NCBI GenBank assembly: GCA_016841525.1
Contig: JAENYZ010000003.1
Location: 248,001 to 312,000, forward strand
Reading direction: 5' to 3'
Length of the DNA: 64,000 bases
Source: Anaerolineaceae bacterium
Lineage (GTDB): Bacteria > Chloroflexota > Anaerolineae > Anaerolineales > Anaerolineaceae
Shown here: positions 51,255 to 59,908 of the stretch, piece after piece
How the letters are laid out: the number at the start of each line of letters is the position of its first letter
Position numbering within the stretch: the first letter of the stretch is position 1
Notes under the pieces: model-generated
The model's database searches: none
The model's input: only the letters and a program-made list of their open reading frames with translations
What the model was told of the DNA's origin: nothing
Translations under genes and position numbers: made by a program

Positions 51255-53132
51255 ATGCAAGTTATTGGTACCGCAGGTCACGTCGATCATGGTAAATCCA
51301 CTCTGATTAACCGGCTGACCGGTATAAATCCTGACCGATTAAAACAAGAACAAGACCGGGAAATGAGCATTGAATTGGGCTTTGCCTGGTTCAGCCTTCC
51401 AAATGGCGAAGAAATTGGCATTATCGATGTGCCCGGTCATCGTGATTTTATTGAAAATATGCTGTCTGGTATTGGGGGAATTGACGCAGCTTTGTTCGTG
51501 GTGGCTGCGGATGAAGGTGTTATGCCGCAAACCCGTGAGCACCTTGCCATACTGGATCTACTGCAAATCCCTGCAGGGGTTGTTGCCCTGACTAAAATTG
51601 ATCTTATAAAGGAACAGGAATGGCTTGACCTGGTGGAAGCTGATCTTAGTGATACCCTTATGGGTACGGTGCTTGAAAATGCGCCAATTGTCAGGGTTAG
51701 CGCCCGTTCAGGTGAAGGCATCGATGCGCTGGTGCTTGCTATTCAAGATGTACTTGGAAAGCATCCCCATCGACCAGATTTAGGCCGCCCTCGTTTGCCG
51801 GTTGACCGCGTTTTTACCTTGCCCGGGTTTGGCACAATCGTAACAGGGACATTGATGGATGGGGCATTAGAGGTGGGTGATTCGGTAGAAATTTTGCCAG
51901 CAGGGATTGAAGGCAGAATTCGCGGTCTGCAGACGCACAAGCAAGCAGAGGTAAAAGCCCTGCCAGGCAGTCGAACAGCTGTCAATGTTTCTGGTATCAG
52001 CCATGCTCAGATCGAACGCGGGAATACCCTTGTTCATCCCGGGACATTCAAACCAACAAAGATGATTGATGTCTGGTGCACACTTTTACCCGATGTCAGG
52101 GAAGCCCTGAAACATAACACAGAAATTAAGTTGTTCATCGGTGCTGCAGAAGTGATGGCAAGGGTTCGTCTGTTGGGGGTTGATGAATTGGCACCGGGGA
52201 AAGACGCTTTTCTTCAACTGATGCTGCAAAATCCGATTGTTGCTCTTCGCCAGGATCGTTTCATCATACGCAGACCTTCACCACCTGCGACGATTGGCGG
52301 CGGCCAGGTTGTAGACCCTCACCCGGCAAAACGACATAAGCGGTACAACAACGCCCGTCTTGAGGAATTGGAGCGCCTTCTTGTTGGGACACCCGAGGAC
52401 ATCCTGTTGCAAACTGCCCGAAAGCTGGGGGCTTCCTCGCTTGATGAATTGATTGAGGCATCCGGTCTTGAAAATGACCAGGCTTCTAAAGCTGGTAATA
52501 ATTTAATAAGCCAGGGGCTGCTCCTTGAGCTGAAAAATAAACAGCTTATGATGTCAGCGGAACAGTTTAATATCTTAAAAAATCGTTTGGCTGAATCGCT
52601 TGATGCATTTCATAAACAAAACCCCTTGAAAACCGGCATGCCCCGGGAACAATTAAAATCTCAGGTTGGCATTGGCTCAGCATTGTTTGATGCCCATATC
52701 AGGCAGATGCATGATGAATTAATTCTTGAAGAGATCGGTGCAAAACTGCGGTTGGTTGGCCATAAGGTGCGTTTTTCAGAAGAGCAGCAGAGAAAGATTA
52801 CAACGCTTCTTGAACAGTTTGACGCAGCGCCATATGCACCACCTTCCGTCAAACAAAGTTTTGAATTGATAGGTGAAGAACTTCTTGCCGCGCTGCTTGA
52901 AACCGGTCAATTGATGCAATTGGGTGAAGATGTTTTGCTGCAGCCAAAGCGATACGATGAAATAAAAGACGCTGTCATAACCCATATTCAAACCAATGGA
53001 AACATCTCGCTGGCTGAATTGCGGGACATGTTTGATACCAGTCGAAAATATGCTGTGGCTGTTTTGGAACAGCTCGACCAGAGTGGGGTCACTATTCGAC
53101 AGGGTGATGTCAGGAAGCTGCGCCGCAAGTAA
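51255..53132 (+). CDS. selB: Selenocysteine-specific elongation factor SelB
   Basis: 625 residues, the usual SelB length. GTPase motifs: GHVDHGKS (8-15), DVPGH (58-62) and TKID (113-116). Then EF-Tu-like domains 2 and 3, and from about 380 four winged-helix units that read the SECIS hairpin (the last ends ELRDMFDTSRKYAVAVLEQL). SelB carries Sec-tRNA to UGA codons. This implies the genome makes selenoproteins, yet selA, selD, selC and an in-frame UGA selenoprotein are not seen in this window. It follows the coiled-coil gene after 17 bases. Confidence 0.96.
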   Translation: MQVIGTAGHVDHGKSTLINRLTGINPDRLKQEQDREMSIELGFAWFSLPNGEEIGIIDVPGHRDFIENMLSGIGGIDAALFVVAADEGVMPQTREHLAILDLLQIPAGVVALTKIDLIKEQEWLDLVEADLSDTLMGTVLENAPIVRVSARSGEGIDALVLAIQDVLGKHPHRPDLGRPRLPVDRVFTLPGFGTIVTGTLMDGALEVGDSVEILPAGIEGRIRGLQTHKQAEVKALPGSRTAVNVSGISHAQIERGNTLVHPGTFKPTKMIDVWCTLLPDVREALKHNTEIKLFIGAAEVMARVRLLGVDELAPGKDAFLQLMLQNPIVALRQDRFIIRRPSPPATIGGGQVVDPHPAKRHKRYNNARLEELERLLVGTPEDILLQTARKLGASSLDELIEASGLENDQASKAGNNLISQGLLLELKNKQLMMSAEQFNILKNRLAESLDAFHKQNPLKTGMPREQLKSQVGIGSALFDAHIRQMHDELILEEIGAKLRLVGHKVRFSEEQQRKITTLLEQFDAAPYAPPSVKQSFELIGEELLAALLETGQLMQLGEDVLLQPKRYDEIKDAVITHIQTNGNISLAELRDMFDTSRKYAVAVLEQLDQSGVTIRQGDVRKLRRK

Positions 53133-53262
53133 TTGTTGTAACCCCCCACTTTTCCTTGAAAAAATGAAATATTGCCTTCCAGTATCCCAGATCATGTTAT
53201 CATTATCACGCGGAAAAAATGTTAATCTTTTGATCACTCACCAAAAAAGGAGAGCAAATTTT

Positions 53263-54201
53263 ATGACATGGAAAATCTTACTCACCGACGGTCTTGCGAC
53301 CATATCCGATGAAGGCTTGCTCAGCCAGGTAGAACTGGACGACAAGAAAGGGATCTCAGCCGAAGACTTGATGGGCGTCATTGCCGACTTCGATGCGGTT
53401 ATTGTGCGCGGTAGGACAAAAATCACAGAGGAAGTCCTTTCAGCGGCAAAGAAATTGAAAGTCGTTGGCAGAATGGGCGTAGGGGTTGACAATATTGACC
53501 TCAAAGCTGCCAAAGCCCACGGCGTTACGGTTGTAAATGCCCCTGTTGCGACCACTGTGTCTGTTGCAGAATTGACGATTGGATTAATGTTGAGTTTGAT
53601 ACGCTGCATTCCTAAGGCAAACGAAGGGATGAAAGCTGGACAATGGTTAAAGAAAGAGCTGAAGGGCACAGAGCTTTATCAGAAAACACTGGGTGTGATT
53701 GGATTTGGGCATATTGGTGAAGAGGTTGGCAAACGTGCGATGGCTTTTGGCATGAAAATAATCGCCTGCGACCCGGTTCGTCCACCTGCTGAGATAGAAT
53801 TTGCTGGTGCAGTCCCTGTCAGTTTAGAGGAACTGTTTGAAAAGGCAGACATGATCACGATGCACATCCCTCATATACCTGCAACGCATTACCTGCTCAA
53901 CGAAGAAGCTTTTAAATTAATGAAGGATGGTGTGCGGATCATCTGTGCTGCCCGCGGCGGCGTTATTGACCAAAGTGCTTTACTGGCTGCCCTTGAAAGC
54001 GGCAAAGTTGCTGGCGCAGCCCTGGATGTTTTTGAGAAGGAACCTCCCGGTGAAGACCCACTTGTGATGCATCCAAATGTTATCTGCACGCCCCATATTG
54101 GTGCACAAACGGATGAAGCACAGCTGCGAGCTGGACATGATATTCTCTCAGAAGTTGTCGCAGCGCTTGAAGAAGAACTACTTCGCTGGAAAGTTGCTTA
54201 A
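53263..54201 (+). CDS. D-2-hydroxyacid dehydrogenase (SerA-like)
   Basis: 312 residues from ATG 53263, which has AAGGAGAG upstream; the open frame extends further back across selB and must not be used. The NAD motif is GVIGFGHIGEEVGKRA (about 148-163), with the catalytic Arg in AARGGVID, Glu in DVFEKEPP and His in TPHIGAQT. It is the short form without the ACT domain of enteric SerA. It would oxidise or reduce 3-phosphoglycerate or a similar 2-hydroxyacid; serine biosynthesis is possible, but no serC or serB lies here. Confidence 0.88.
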   Translation: MTWKILLTDGLATISDEGLLSQVELDDKKGISAEDLMGVIADFDAVIVRGRTKITEEVLSAAKKLKVVGRMGVGVDNIDLKAAKAHGVTVVNAPVATTVSVAELTIGLMLSLIRCIPKANEGMKAGQWLKKELKGTELYQKTLGVIGFGHIGEEVGKRAMAFGMKIIACDPVRPPAEIEFAGAVPVSLEELFEKADMITMHIPHIPATHYLLNEEAFKLMKDGVRIICAARGGVIDQSALLAALESGKVAGAALDVFEKEPPGEDPLVMHPNVICTPHIGAQTDEAQLRAGHDILSEVVAALEEELLRWKVA

Positions 54202-54252
54202 CTACTAATCAAATATCAAAACCTGATAAAAAGTATCTATTTAAGGAACCAT

Positions 54253-55773
54253 ATGTCTGAAAAAACTGAACTTTCGCCAAAAATGAAGAAGTTAATTGAG
54301 CTCGCAGCTGAACTTGAGGACCTTGGGCATGTCAATGCCTTATTGGGCTGGGATCAGCAGACAAATATGCCGTCTGGCGGTGCCGAGGAGCGCGGCTTGC
54401 AAATGGCAGCTGTTGGACGTATCATGCATGAAAAATTCACATCTGAAGAGGTTGGCGCATTGATTGCAGACCTTGAAGATGAAATTGGGGATCTGAATGC
54501 AGAAACTGACCAGGCACGGTCGGTTAAGGTAGCCAAACGCGAATATGACAAGCAAACAAAAGTGCCTCTGCCTTTATTGATGGACACTATCCAGACGACC
54601 ACCATGGCGCATGGCGCCTGGGAGGAGGCTAAGTCAAAATCCGATTTTTCAATCTTCAAGCCGCATCTTGAAAAAATTGTTGATCTCCGAAAACAATATG
54701 CGGCCTTATTTGAACCCTATGACCATGTTTATGATCCCTTGCTGGATGATTTTGAGCCGGGTATGAAAACGGCTGAAGTAAAGGAGATTTTCAATATCCT
54801 TCGACCCCAGCAGGTTGAACTACTGCAAGCTATTGCAGAAAAAGAACCCCCTGATAATTCCTTCCTCAAACAGCATTATGATGAAGAGCGTCAGGAGATT
54901 ATTGGTCGGTATGTCATCACACGTTTCGGATATGACTGGAATCGCGGCCGGTTAGACCTTGCAGCGCATCCTTTTACAACACAATTTGGTCAGGGTGATG
55001 TACGCATCACCACGCGTTACTTGAAAGATGATGCTGGTTCAGCACTTTTCAGCACCATGCACGAAGCTGGGCACGCCATGTACGCCCAGGGAATCCCGAG
55101 AAAGTATCGGCGCCATCCATTAAGCGGGGCTGCTTCCCTAGCGATTCACGAATCGCAATCACGGCTCTGGGAAAATCTTGTTGGACGTAGTAAAGAATTC
55201 TGGACCTTCCTTTATCCTTCCATGCAAATGTTGTTCCCGCAATACCTGGCGAATGTCAGCATGGAAGACTTTTACCGCGGCATAAATAAGGTTCAACCCT
55301 CCTTTATCCGGGTTGAAGCGGATGAGGCAACCTACAATATGCACATCATGCTCCGACTGGAAATTGAGATTGGCTTGATGGAGGGGACGATTGATGTGGC
55401 AGACCTTCCTGAGATTTGGAATGCAAAGATGGAAGATTACCTGGGCATCACACCGCCAAATGACTCGGTGGGTGTTTTGCAGGATGTTCACTGGTCAGGC
55501 GGCATGATTGGGTATTTCCCCACCTATGCACTGGGGAACCTGGCGTCCGTGCAATTATGGGATAAGATGCTTGAAACCCATCCCAACATCCCGGATGAAA
55601 TTGCTCAAGGAAAATTTGACACAATTTTGGGATGGATGCGCGAAAATGTGCATCAATATGGCAGTAAGTACGAGCCTCAGGAAATCATGCTCAAAGCGAC
55701 GGGCAGCAAAATTACACCAGAACCATACATCAAGTATCTCAATCAGAAATACAGTGATATTTATCACCTGTAA
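54253..55773 (+). CDS. M32 carboxypeptidase (thermostable carboxypeptidase Taq type)
   Basis: 506 residues, full M32 length. The zinc site is TMHEAGHAMYAQG with His270, Glu271 and His274; the third ligand is in HESQSRLWEN. HPFTTQFGQGDVRITTRY and MHIMLRLEIEIGLMEG are M32 family blocks. It trims amino acids from peptide C-termini with broad preference. It lies 51 bases after the SerA-like gene. Its mRNA ends at the terminator at 55797. Confidence 0.95.
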   Translation: MSEKTELSPKMKKLIELAAELEDLGHVNALLGWDQQTNMPSGGAEERGLQMAAVGRIMHEKFTSEEVGALIADLEDEIGDLNAETDQARSVKVAKREYDKQTKVPLPLLMDTIQTTTMAHGAWEEAKSKSDFSIFKPHLEKIVDLRKQYAALFEPYDHVYDPLLDDFEPGMKTAEVKEIFNILRPQQVELLQAIAEKEPPDNSFLKQHYDEERQEIIGRYVITRFGYDWNRGRLDLAAHPFTTQFGQGDVRITTRYLKDDAGSALFSTMHEAGHAMYAQGIPRKYRRHPLSGAASLAIHESQSRLWENLVGRSKEFWTFLYPSMQMLFPQYLANVSMEDFYRGINKVQPSFIRVEADEATYNMHIMLRLEIEIGLMEGTIDVADLPEIWNAKMEDYLGITPPNDSVGVLQDVHWSGGMIGYFPTYALGNLASVQLWDKMLETHPNIPDEIAQGKFDTILGWMRENVHQYGSKYEPQEIMLKATGSKITPEPYIKYLNQKYSDIYHL

Positions 55774-55796
55774 AGGGTACAGCCGTTAAACGATGG

Positions 55797-55830
55797 TCAG
55801 GCGATCTGCTTTATAGATCGCCTGATTTTT
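55797..55830 (+). terminator. Terminator of the M32 gene
   Basis: TCAGGCGATCT (55797-55807), 7-base loop, AGATCGCCTGA (55815-55825), then TTTTTT. Perfect 11-bp stem. Confidence 0.92.
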
Positions 55831-55914
55831 TATTGTCTTCCTTGAGAGAGTTAGCTAATATTCTTTGCCCTGGATATTTAAACCGGTTTTGATGTGCTGT
55901 CAGAGCTTTGCCTG

Positions 55915-55920
55915 TATAAT
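55915..55920 (+). promoter_or_regulatory. -10 box directly before a start codon
   Basis: TATAAT, 6 bases before the ATG at 55927; the predicted transcript would begin at the start codon. Confidence 0.45.
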
Positions 55921-55926
55921 TCATGC

Positions 55927-56667
55927 ATGGTAAAAACGCGAGCTTTGGGTTTCTTCCTGCTGTTTTTTGTCCTCGTTGGATTGAGATCGCCTTTAAGCGC
56001 ACAGGCTGTGAGGAGTGACTCCCTCGAATTGATCACCCCGGGGGAGGGATCAATTATTACTTCGCCTATCGAAATCTCAGCGCAGGTTCAGGTTCAACCG
56101 CAGGACCTGATCCGTATTAAATTAGTGGATCGGTCGGGCAGCGTCATCTCACGTCAATTGTTTCACGTGAATGCCAGTGGGGATGCAATTTTGAATTTTA
56201 CAACCAGCCTGGCATTTGAAATCCCAAGAGAAACAACCGATGGTTTATTGATGATCGCTGTTCAAGACAGTCACAACCGGCTGGCGGCATTGAGGTCGGC
56301 CTCACTGAAATTGCTATCCGATGGGGAAAATCGGATTAATGTGCAATCTACAAATTCCGATTGGCTCACAATCACAAAACCACAGCCAGGGGAGAAGCTC
56401 CAGGGTGGTGCGATTGATGTTGAGGGCATTGTTTTACCCATTATTGACCGACCGGTGTTTTTTGAGTTGATCACGGACAGCGGTGGGCAGATCGGCTGGA
56501 AACAGATGGCTGTTGAGAATGCGGGAGATATCATCGAATTCAATATCACAGTGCCTTACGCTTACATTACACAGGAACGTGATGTTCGCCTGGTTATTCG
56601 GCAGACGGATACCTTTTATGGAGAAAACATTATCCTGGATAGTGTGCCCATCTACCTCTCACCATAA
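55927..56667 (+). CDS. Secreted protein with two Ig/Gmad2-like domains
   Basis: 246 residues from ATG 55927; the frame is open 11 codons earlier but without support. MVKTRALGFFLLFFVLVGL...AQA is a signal peptide. Two similar units follow, each starting with a phrase like LITPGEGSIITSPIEIS (about 34) and TITKPQPGEKLQGGAIDVEG (about 150), the pattern of Gmad2 or bacterial Ig-like domains in spore/cell-wall proteins. The protein probably stays at the cell surface. It has no normal ribosome site; the -10 box is immediately upstream. Confidence 0.65.
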   Translation: MVKTRALGFFLLFFVLVGLRSPLSAQAVRSDSLELITPGEGSIITSPIEISAQVQVQPQDLIRIKLVDRSGSVISRQLFHVNASGDAILNFTTSLAFEIPRETTDGLLMIAVQDSHNRLAALRSASLKLLSDGENRINVQSTNSDWLTITKPQPGEKLQGGAIDVEGIVLPIIDRPVFFELITDSGGQIGWKQMAVENAGDIIEFNITVPYAYITQERDVRLVIRQTDTFYGENIILDSVPIYLSP

Positions 56668-56731
56668 TCAGGGTGAGATTGCAAAAAAATATTACTGAAG
56701 CTATTGAATATTCTCAAGTATTGGCTGGTTC

Positions 56732-57919
56732 TTAGGGGGCCCCGGGACCGTATAAGTCTGGGTCAGTGGGGGTTTCGCCACTGGGATCGTGTGCCCAAAC
56801 AAAGTCTCCTACTTCTGCCCATTCAAACAACCAATGAGCATCTGTTGGTGAAAGATTAACACAACCGTGAGATGCAGGGTAACCAAAATATGTCCGCCAG
56901 TAGGCAGCATGCAGTGCCCGTGCCTCATCAAAGTACATCGTCCAGGGAACATCCTGCAAGTAATAAAAATCTGATAGATCTTCTGCAGTTGCACCTTGCA
57001 TGGTTTCCAATTGTTTTTTCTCATAAATTTGGAATACACCCGGGCGAGTATAGAGTGGCGGTACCCCCGTCGTTGCCAGGGATGCATAAAGCAATTTCCC
57101 CTCTTCATAAACAGCTATGGTTTGCTGAAATAAATTAATCTCGATCCAGCGATCAGCATCTACACCGTCGGGAGGAATTGGATTAAAGTTGACAATTTTC
57201 GCTTTGGTGCTGTCGACCCATTTATCAGGGGCAATTTGGTACCAGATCACGCCTTCAGCCTCAACCTGGTTATAAACCTGGATAATGTCTTCGCGTTTGA
57301 GTGAGGTCTCGGTTTTATCCGCTGAAAAAGAAGGTTCTTTGTAGGCAGGCGTTTCATTTACGATCCACCCAAAGTCATTTTTAGGGTTGTCATAGAATTC
57401 CAAACCCTGGAAATCCGTGTAGACAGTTGGTGAAGCACGCATCCATCCACCAGTTGATAATAATAAATATGCGTTGCCATTATGGTTTTGCCAGTATGTA
57501 AAGCTTATATAGCGCAAGGTGCCAGGTGCAATATAACTAATGGGATTGACCCCGGCTACAGCATCTTCAAATGTGCTAAAGATCGGGGCTGGTTGGTTGT
57601 CGGGGTAGTTGATTTTTGCTAAGGACACCGGTATTACACCAAGTTCTGAAGATGGATGAGCAGCCGGCAGTTCCGGAATTGGATAAGGGAAGCCAAGCTC
57701 ATTAATTTTTAAGACAGTTTGGGCTGGCCCAAAAAACAAGCATGATCCGTCGTCTGGCATACCAGGTAAACACAGCGGCGGAGGAAAATAACTTTGTTCC
57801 TGAGCCTTTAAGTCTGCTGTCTGCGTAAAAGCAAAGGCCTGATAACCTGGCATTCCAAAAATTGTTGAGAGTAAAATGACTGTCAGTAGAATTAGTTTCA
57901 TCATTGCTCGTTTAATCAT
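56732..57919 (-). CDS. L,D-transpeptidase (YkuD domain)
   Basis: 395 residues from ATG 57919; an ATG ten codons earlier is less likely. A signal peptide (LTVILLSTIFGMPGYQAFAF) is followed by a region with two SH3-like stretches and, at the end, the YkuD domain. The catalytic motif is YPASHGCVNLSP, with the conserved His and Cys. The enzyme forms 3-3 peptidoglycan cross-links or attaches proteins to the wall; finding it in a phylum with reported unusual or absent peptidoglycan in some members is noteworthy. The -10 box TATAAT lies 9 bases before the ATG. Confidence 0.85.
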   Translation of the reverse strand: MIKRAMMKLILLTVILLSTIFGMPGYQAFAFTQTADLKAQEQSYFPPPLCLPGMPDDGSCLFFGPAQTVLKINELGFPYPIPELPAAHPSSELGVIPVSLAKINYPDNQPAPIFSTFEDAVAGVNPISYIAPGTLRYISFTYWQNHNGNAYLLLSTGGWMRASPTVYTDFQGLEFYDNPKNDFGWIVNETPAYKEPSFSADKTETSLKREDIIQVYNQVEAEGVIWYQIAPDKWVDSTKAKIVNFNPIPPDGVDADRWIEINLFQQTIAVYEEGKLLYASLATTGVPPLYTRPGVFQIYEKKQLETMQGATAEDLSDFYYLQDVPWTMYFDEARALHAAYWRTYFGYPASHGCVNLSPTDAHWLFEWAEVGDFVWAHDPSGETPTDPDLYGPGAP

Positions 57920-57928
57920 AGGAAAATA

Positions 57929-57934
57929 ATTATA
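57929..57934 (-). promoter_or_regulatory. -10 box close to the L,D-transpeptidase start
   Basis: TATAAT on the minus strand, 9 bases before the ATG at 57919. The transcript would have almost no leader. Confidence 0.4.
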
Positions 57935-58183
57935 CCTAAAATTGTCCAAATTAGGGAAAGTCTATGATTCCGGGTATTAGCATATTTCATGACATTTGAT
58001 TCAACCTATCTGGTTTAGCTTAACCGTTTCTAAGGCTATCATCAGTCCTGGAAGAAAAATGTGCAATAATTGAAAAGACGTATGAGATTTACTTTTTCCT
58101 ATAAGGATTTTTGGGAAATGTCCCTTACAATTCTGGAAAAAGAGAAAATCATTTTTAATATTTATTTTTATCGAAAATTCCAC

Positions 58184-58189
58184 TATAAT
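58184..58189 (+). promoter_or_regulatory. -10 box of the orphan RNA
   Basis: TATAAT, perfect consensus, followed by an RNA of about 115 bases. The -35 region is only AT-rich (TTTATT). Confidence 0.5.
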
Positions 58190-58195
58190 GGCATT

Positions 58196-58310
58196 AAGTG
58201 AAAACATAAGCATTTAATGAAGCTCACCGCGTGTGAGCGGACTTTTCTGCAAGGTAATTTAATCTACCTGAAACGCCGCCCAGCTTTAAGAGGTTGGGCG
58301 GCACCTTTTT
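58196..58310 (+). ncRNA. Candidate small non-coding RNA of unknown family
   Basis: A stand-alone transcription unit on the plus strand between two minus-strand genes. Three hairpins follow the start: GCTCAC-CGCGT-GTGAGC (58222-58238), AGGTA-loop-TACCT (58252-58269), and a terminator GCCGCCCA (58275-58282) with TGGGCGGC (58295-58302), then ACCTTTTT. Single-stranded links are GGACTTTTCTGCA and GAAAC. It is not 6S, SRP, tmRNA or RNase P by its motifs. There is no plus-strand gene after it, so it is unlikely to be a riboswitch. A 39-codon frame starts at 58217 but has no ribosome site and runs through the terminator. Confidence 0.55.
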
Positions 58311-58324
58311 CTAATGAAATAGCA

Positions 58325-59116
58325 TCAAACAAATAATTCTGCCTGGAAAATTATTATGGCATCACCTGTGATGCGCACACGGTCTTCAATAAGGCGCAAA
58401 TGAAGAGAGCCGGCGCGCCTTGAAGCTTGAAAAGCATTTTGTTCGGTTTTGCCTAATTTTTTAGCCCAATAAGGTGCCAACAGGCAATGCGCTGATCCTG
58501 TAACAGGGTCTTCATCCACACCTAACTGCGGGGCAAAAAAGCGCGAGACAAAATCAATTTCATCATCTTCACTTTTTGCTGTGATGATCACTTCCGGCAT
58601 TGGCAGTTCTTTAAGCGAGGGGATATCGGGTTGCGCTTCTCGGATTATCTGCTCATCGATTGCTTCGAACAGGTAATAATTGCCCGAAAACACTGCATCA
58701 ATGGGGTGAAAGCCCAAAATTTTGGGAATCCTGGCGTCAACAGTTATCCCTTTATAAGCCATTGCAGGAAAGTCGAGCTCTACTGCGCCATTTGCCCAAC
58801 GGGCGGAAAGTTCACCGCTGCGAGTTCGAAATTTGATGAGATCATCACGAAGGGTCGGTTGTCGTTCAAAAAGCACCCGGGCACTTGCCAGGGTAGCATG
58901 TCCGCATAAATCAACTTCTGTGGTTGGGGTGAACCAGCGCAAACGCCATGCTTCGCCTTCAGGCAGGAGATATGCCGTTTCAGACAGGTTCATCTCGGCA
59001 GCAAGAGCTTGCATCCAATCGTCTGGTTCTTCACCTTCCAACAGACACACTCCTGCCGGGTTGCCGCGAAAGGGTTCATTTGTAAAAGCATCGACTTGGT
59101 AAATTTTATGAGACAT
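58325..59116 (-). CDS. PhzF family isomerase
   Basis: 263 residues from ATG 59116, which has AGGAGGAT upstream; the longer frame to 59164 lacks this. Family features: QVDAFTNEPFRGNPAGVC at the start, the catalytic Glu in EMNLSETAYLL (about 45), FTPTTEVDLCGHATLASA, and near the end GVDEDPVTGSAHCLLAPYWA. PhzF in phenazine producers isomerises a dihydroanthranilate derivative; most family members like this one act on unknown small molecules. No other phenazine genes are present. Confidence 0.9.
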   Translation of the reverse strand: MSHKIYQVDAFTNEPFRGNPAGVCLLEGEEPDDWMQALAAEMNLSETAYLLPEGEAWRLRWFTPTTEVDLCGHATLASARVLFERQPTLRDDLIKFRTRSGELSARWANGAVELDFPAMAYKGITVDARIPKILGFHPIDAVFSGNYYLFEAIDEQIIREAQPDIPSLKELPMPEVIITAKSEDDEIDFVSRFFAPQLGVDEDPVTGSAHCLLAPYWAKKLGKTEQNAFQASRRAGSLHLRLIEDRVRITGDAIIIFQAELFV

Positions 59117-59203
59117 AGGATCCTCCTTAACAATTATTATAAACTTGTATGGTTTCCTTAACACAGGATCGTTTGTATCTCATTTAAAAAGGTCTGCTGG
59201 CTG

Positions 59204-59908
59204 TTATCCTCCCAGATAGGATTCCTTAACGATTGGATTTTTTAATAATTCCTCAGCATCCCCGGATAATGCCACCTGGCCTGTTTCGAGCACATATGCT
59301 CGATCGGCAATTGAAAGTGCCATATTTGCATTCTGTTCGACAAGTAAAATGCTCACGCCTTGCTGGTTGATATTTTGAATGACTTCGAAAATCTGCTCTA
59401 CCAAAAGGGGTGCTAAGCCCATAGAAGGTTCGTCCATTAATAACAGGAGGGGGTCAGCCATCAGTGCCCGTCCTATGGCAAGCATTTGCTGTTCACCACC
59501 TGAAAGTGTCCCTCCCATTTGTCGTTGGCGTTCCTCTAAACGGGGAAATATGCTGAATACTTTATCAATATTATTCTTCACCCGGGTTTTGTCATGGATT
59601 GTATAGGCTCCCATTTCAAGATTTTCGTAAACCGTCATCCTTGTAAAGATTTTTCTGCCTTCGGGAACCTGAACAATGCCCATTTGAACAATTTGCGGGG
59701 GGGAGATTTTTGTTAGATCTTGATCTTTGTATTTTATTTTTCCTGAGACAGGTCGAATTATCCCGGAAATTGTATTAAGCGTTGTACTTTTCCCGGCGCC
59801 ATTGGCACCGATCAGGGCAACAATTTCTCCCTCATCAAGATTGAAACTGATATCCTTTAAGGCATTAATTGCACCATAAAAAACTTTTAGATTCTTAACT
59901 TCTAACAT
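59204..59908 (-). CDS. livF: Branched-chain amino-acid ABC transporter ATP-binding protein LivF
   Basis: 234 residues from ATG 59908; the frame is open further but that overlaps livG. Walker A GANGAGKST, signature LSGGEQQMLAIG, Walker B LLLMDEPSMGLAPL; the GLAPL ending of Walker B is typical of LivF. It forms the ATPase pair with LivG. It is the last gene of the operon and overlaps the end of livG by 14 bases. Confidence 0.93.
   Translation of the reverse strand: MLEVKNLKVFYGAINALKDISFNLDEGEIVALIGANGAGKSTTLNTISGIIRPVSGKIKYKDQDLTKISPPQIVQMGIVQVPEGRKIFTRMTVYENLEMGAYTIHDKTRVKNNIDKVFSIFPRLEERQRQMGGTLSGGEQQMLAIGRALMADPLLLLMDEPSMGLAPLLVEQIFEVIQNINQQGVSILLVEQNANMALSIADRAYVLETGQVALSGDAEELLKNPIVKESYLGG

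Noticed and set aside
52996-53262. N-terminal extension of the hydroxyacid dehydrogenase
   Set aside because: It overlaps the end of selB in another frame; a strong ribosome site stands before ATG 53263 and the protein fold begins there.
51255-55773. Selenoprotein gene near selB
   Set aside because: The neighbouring genes are complete without in-frame UGA, and no reading frame continues past a UGA into conserved sequence.
58217-58336. A 39-codon frame inside the small RNA
   Set aside because: It has no ribosome site and reads through the terminator hairpin and its T run.
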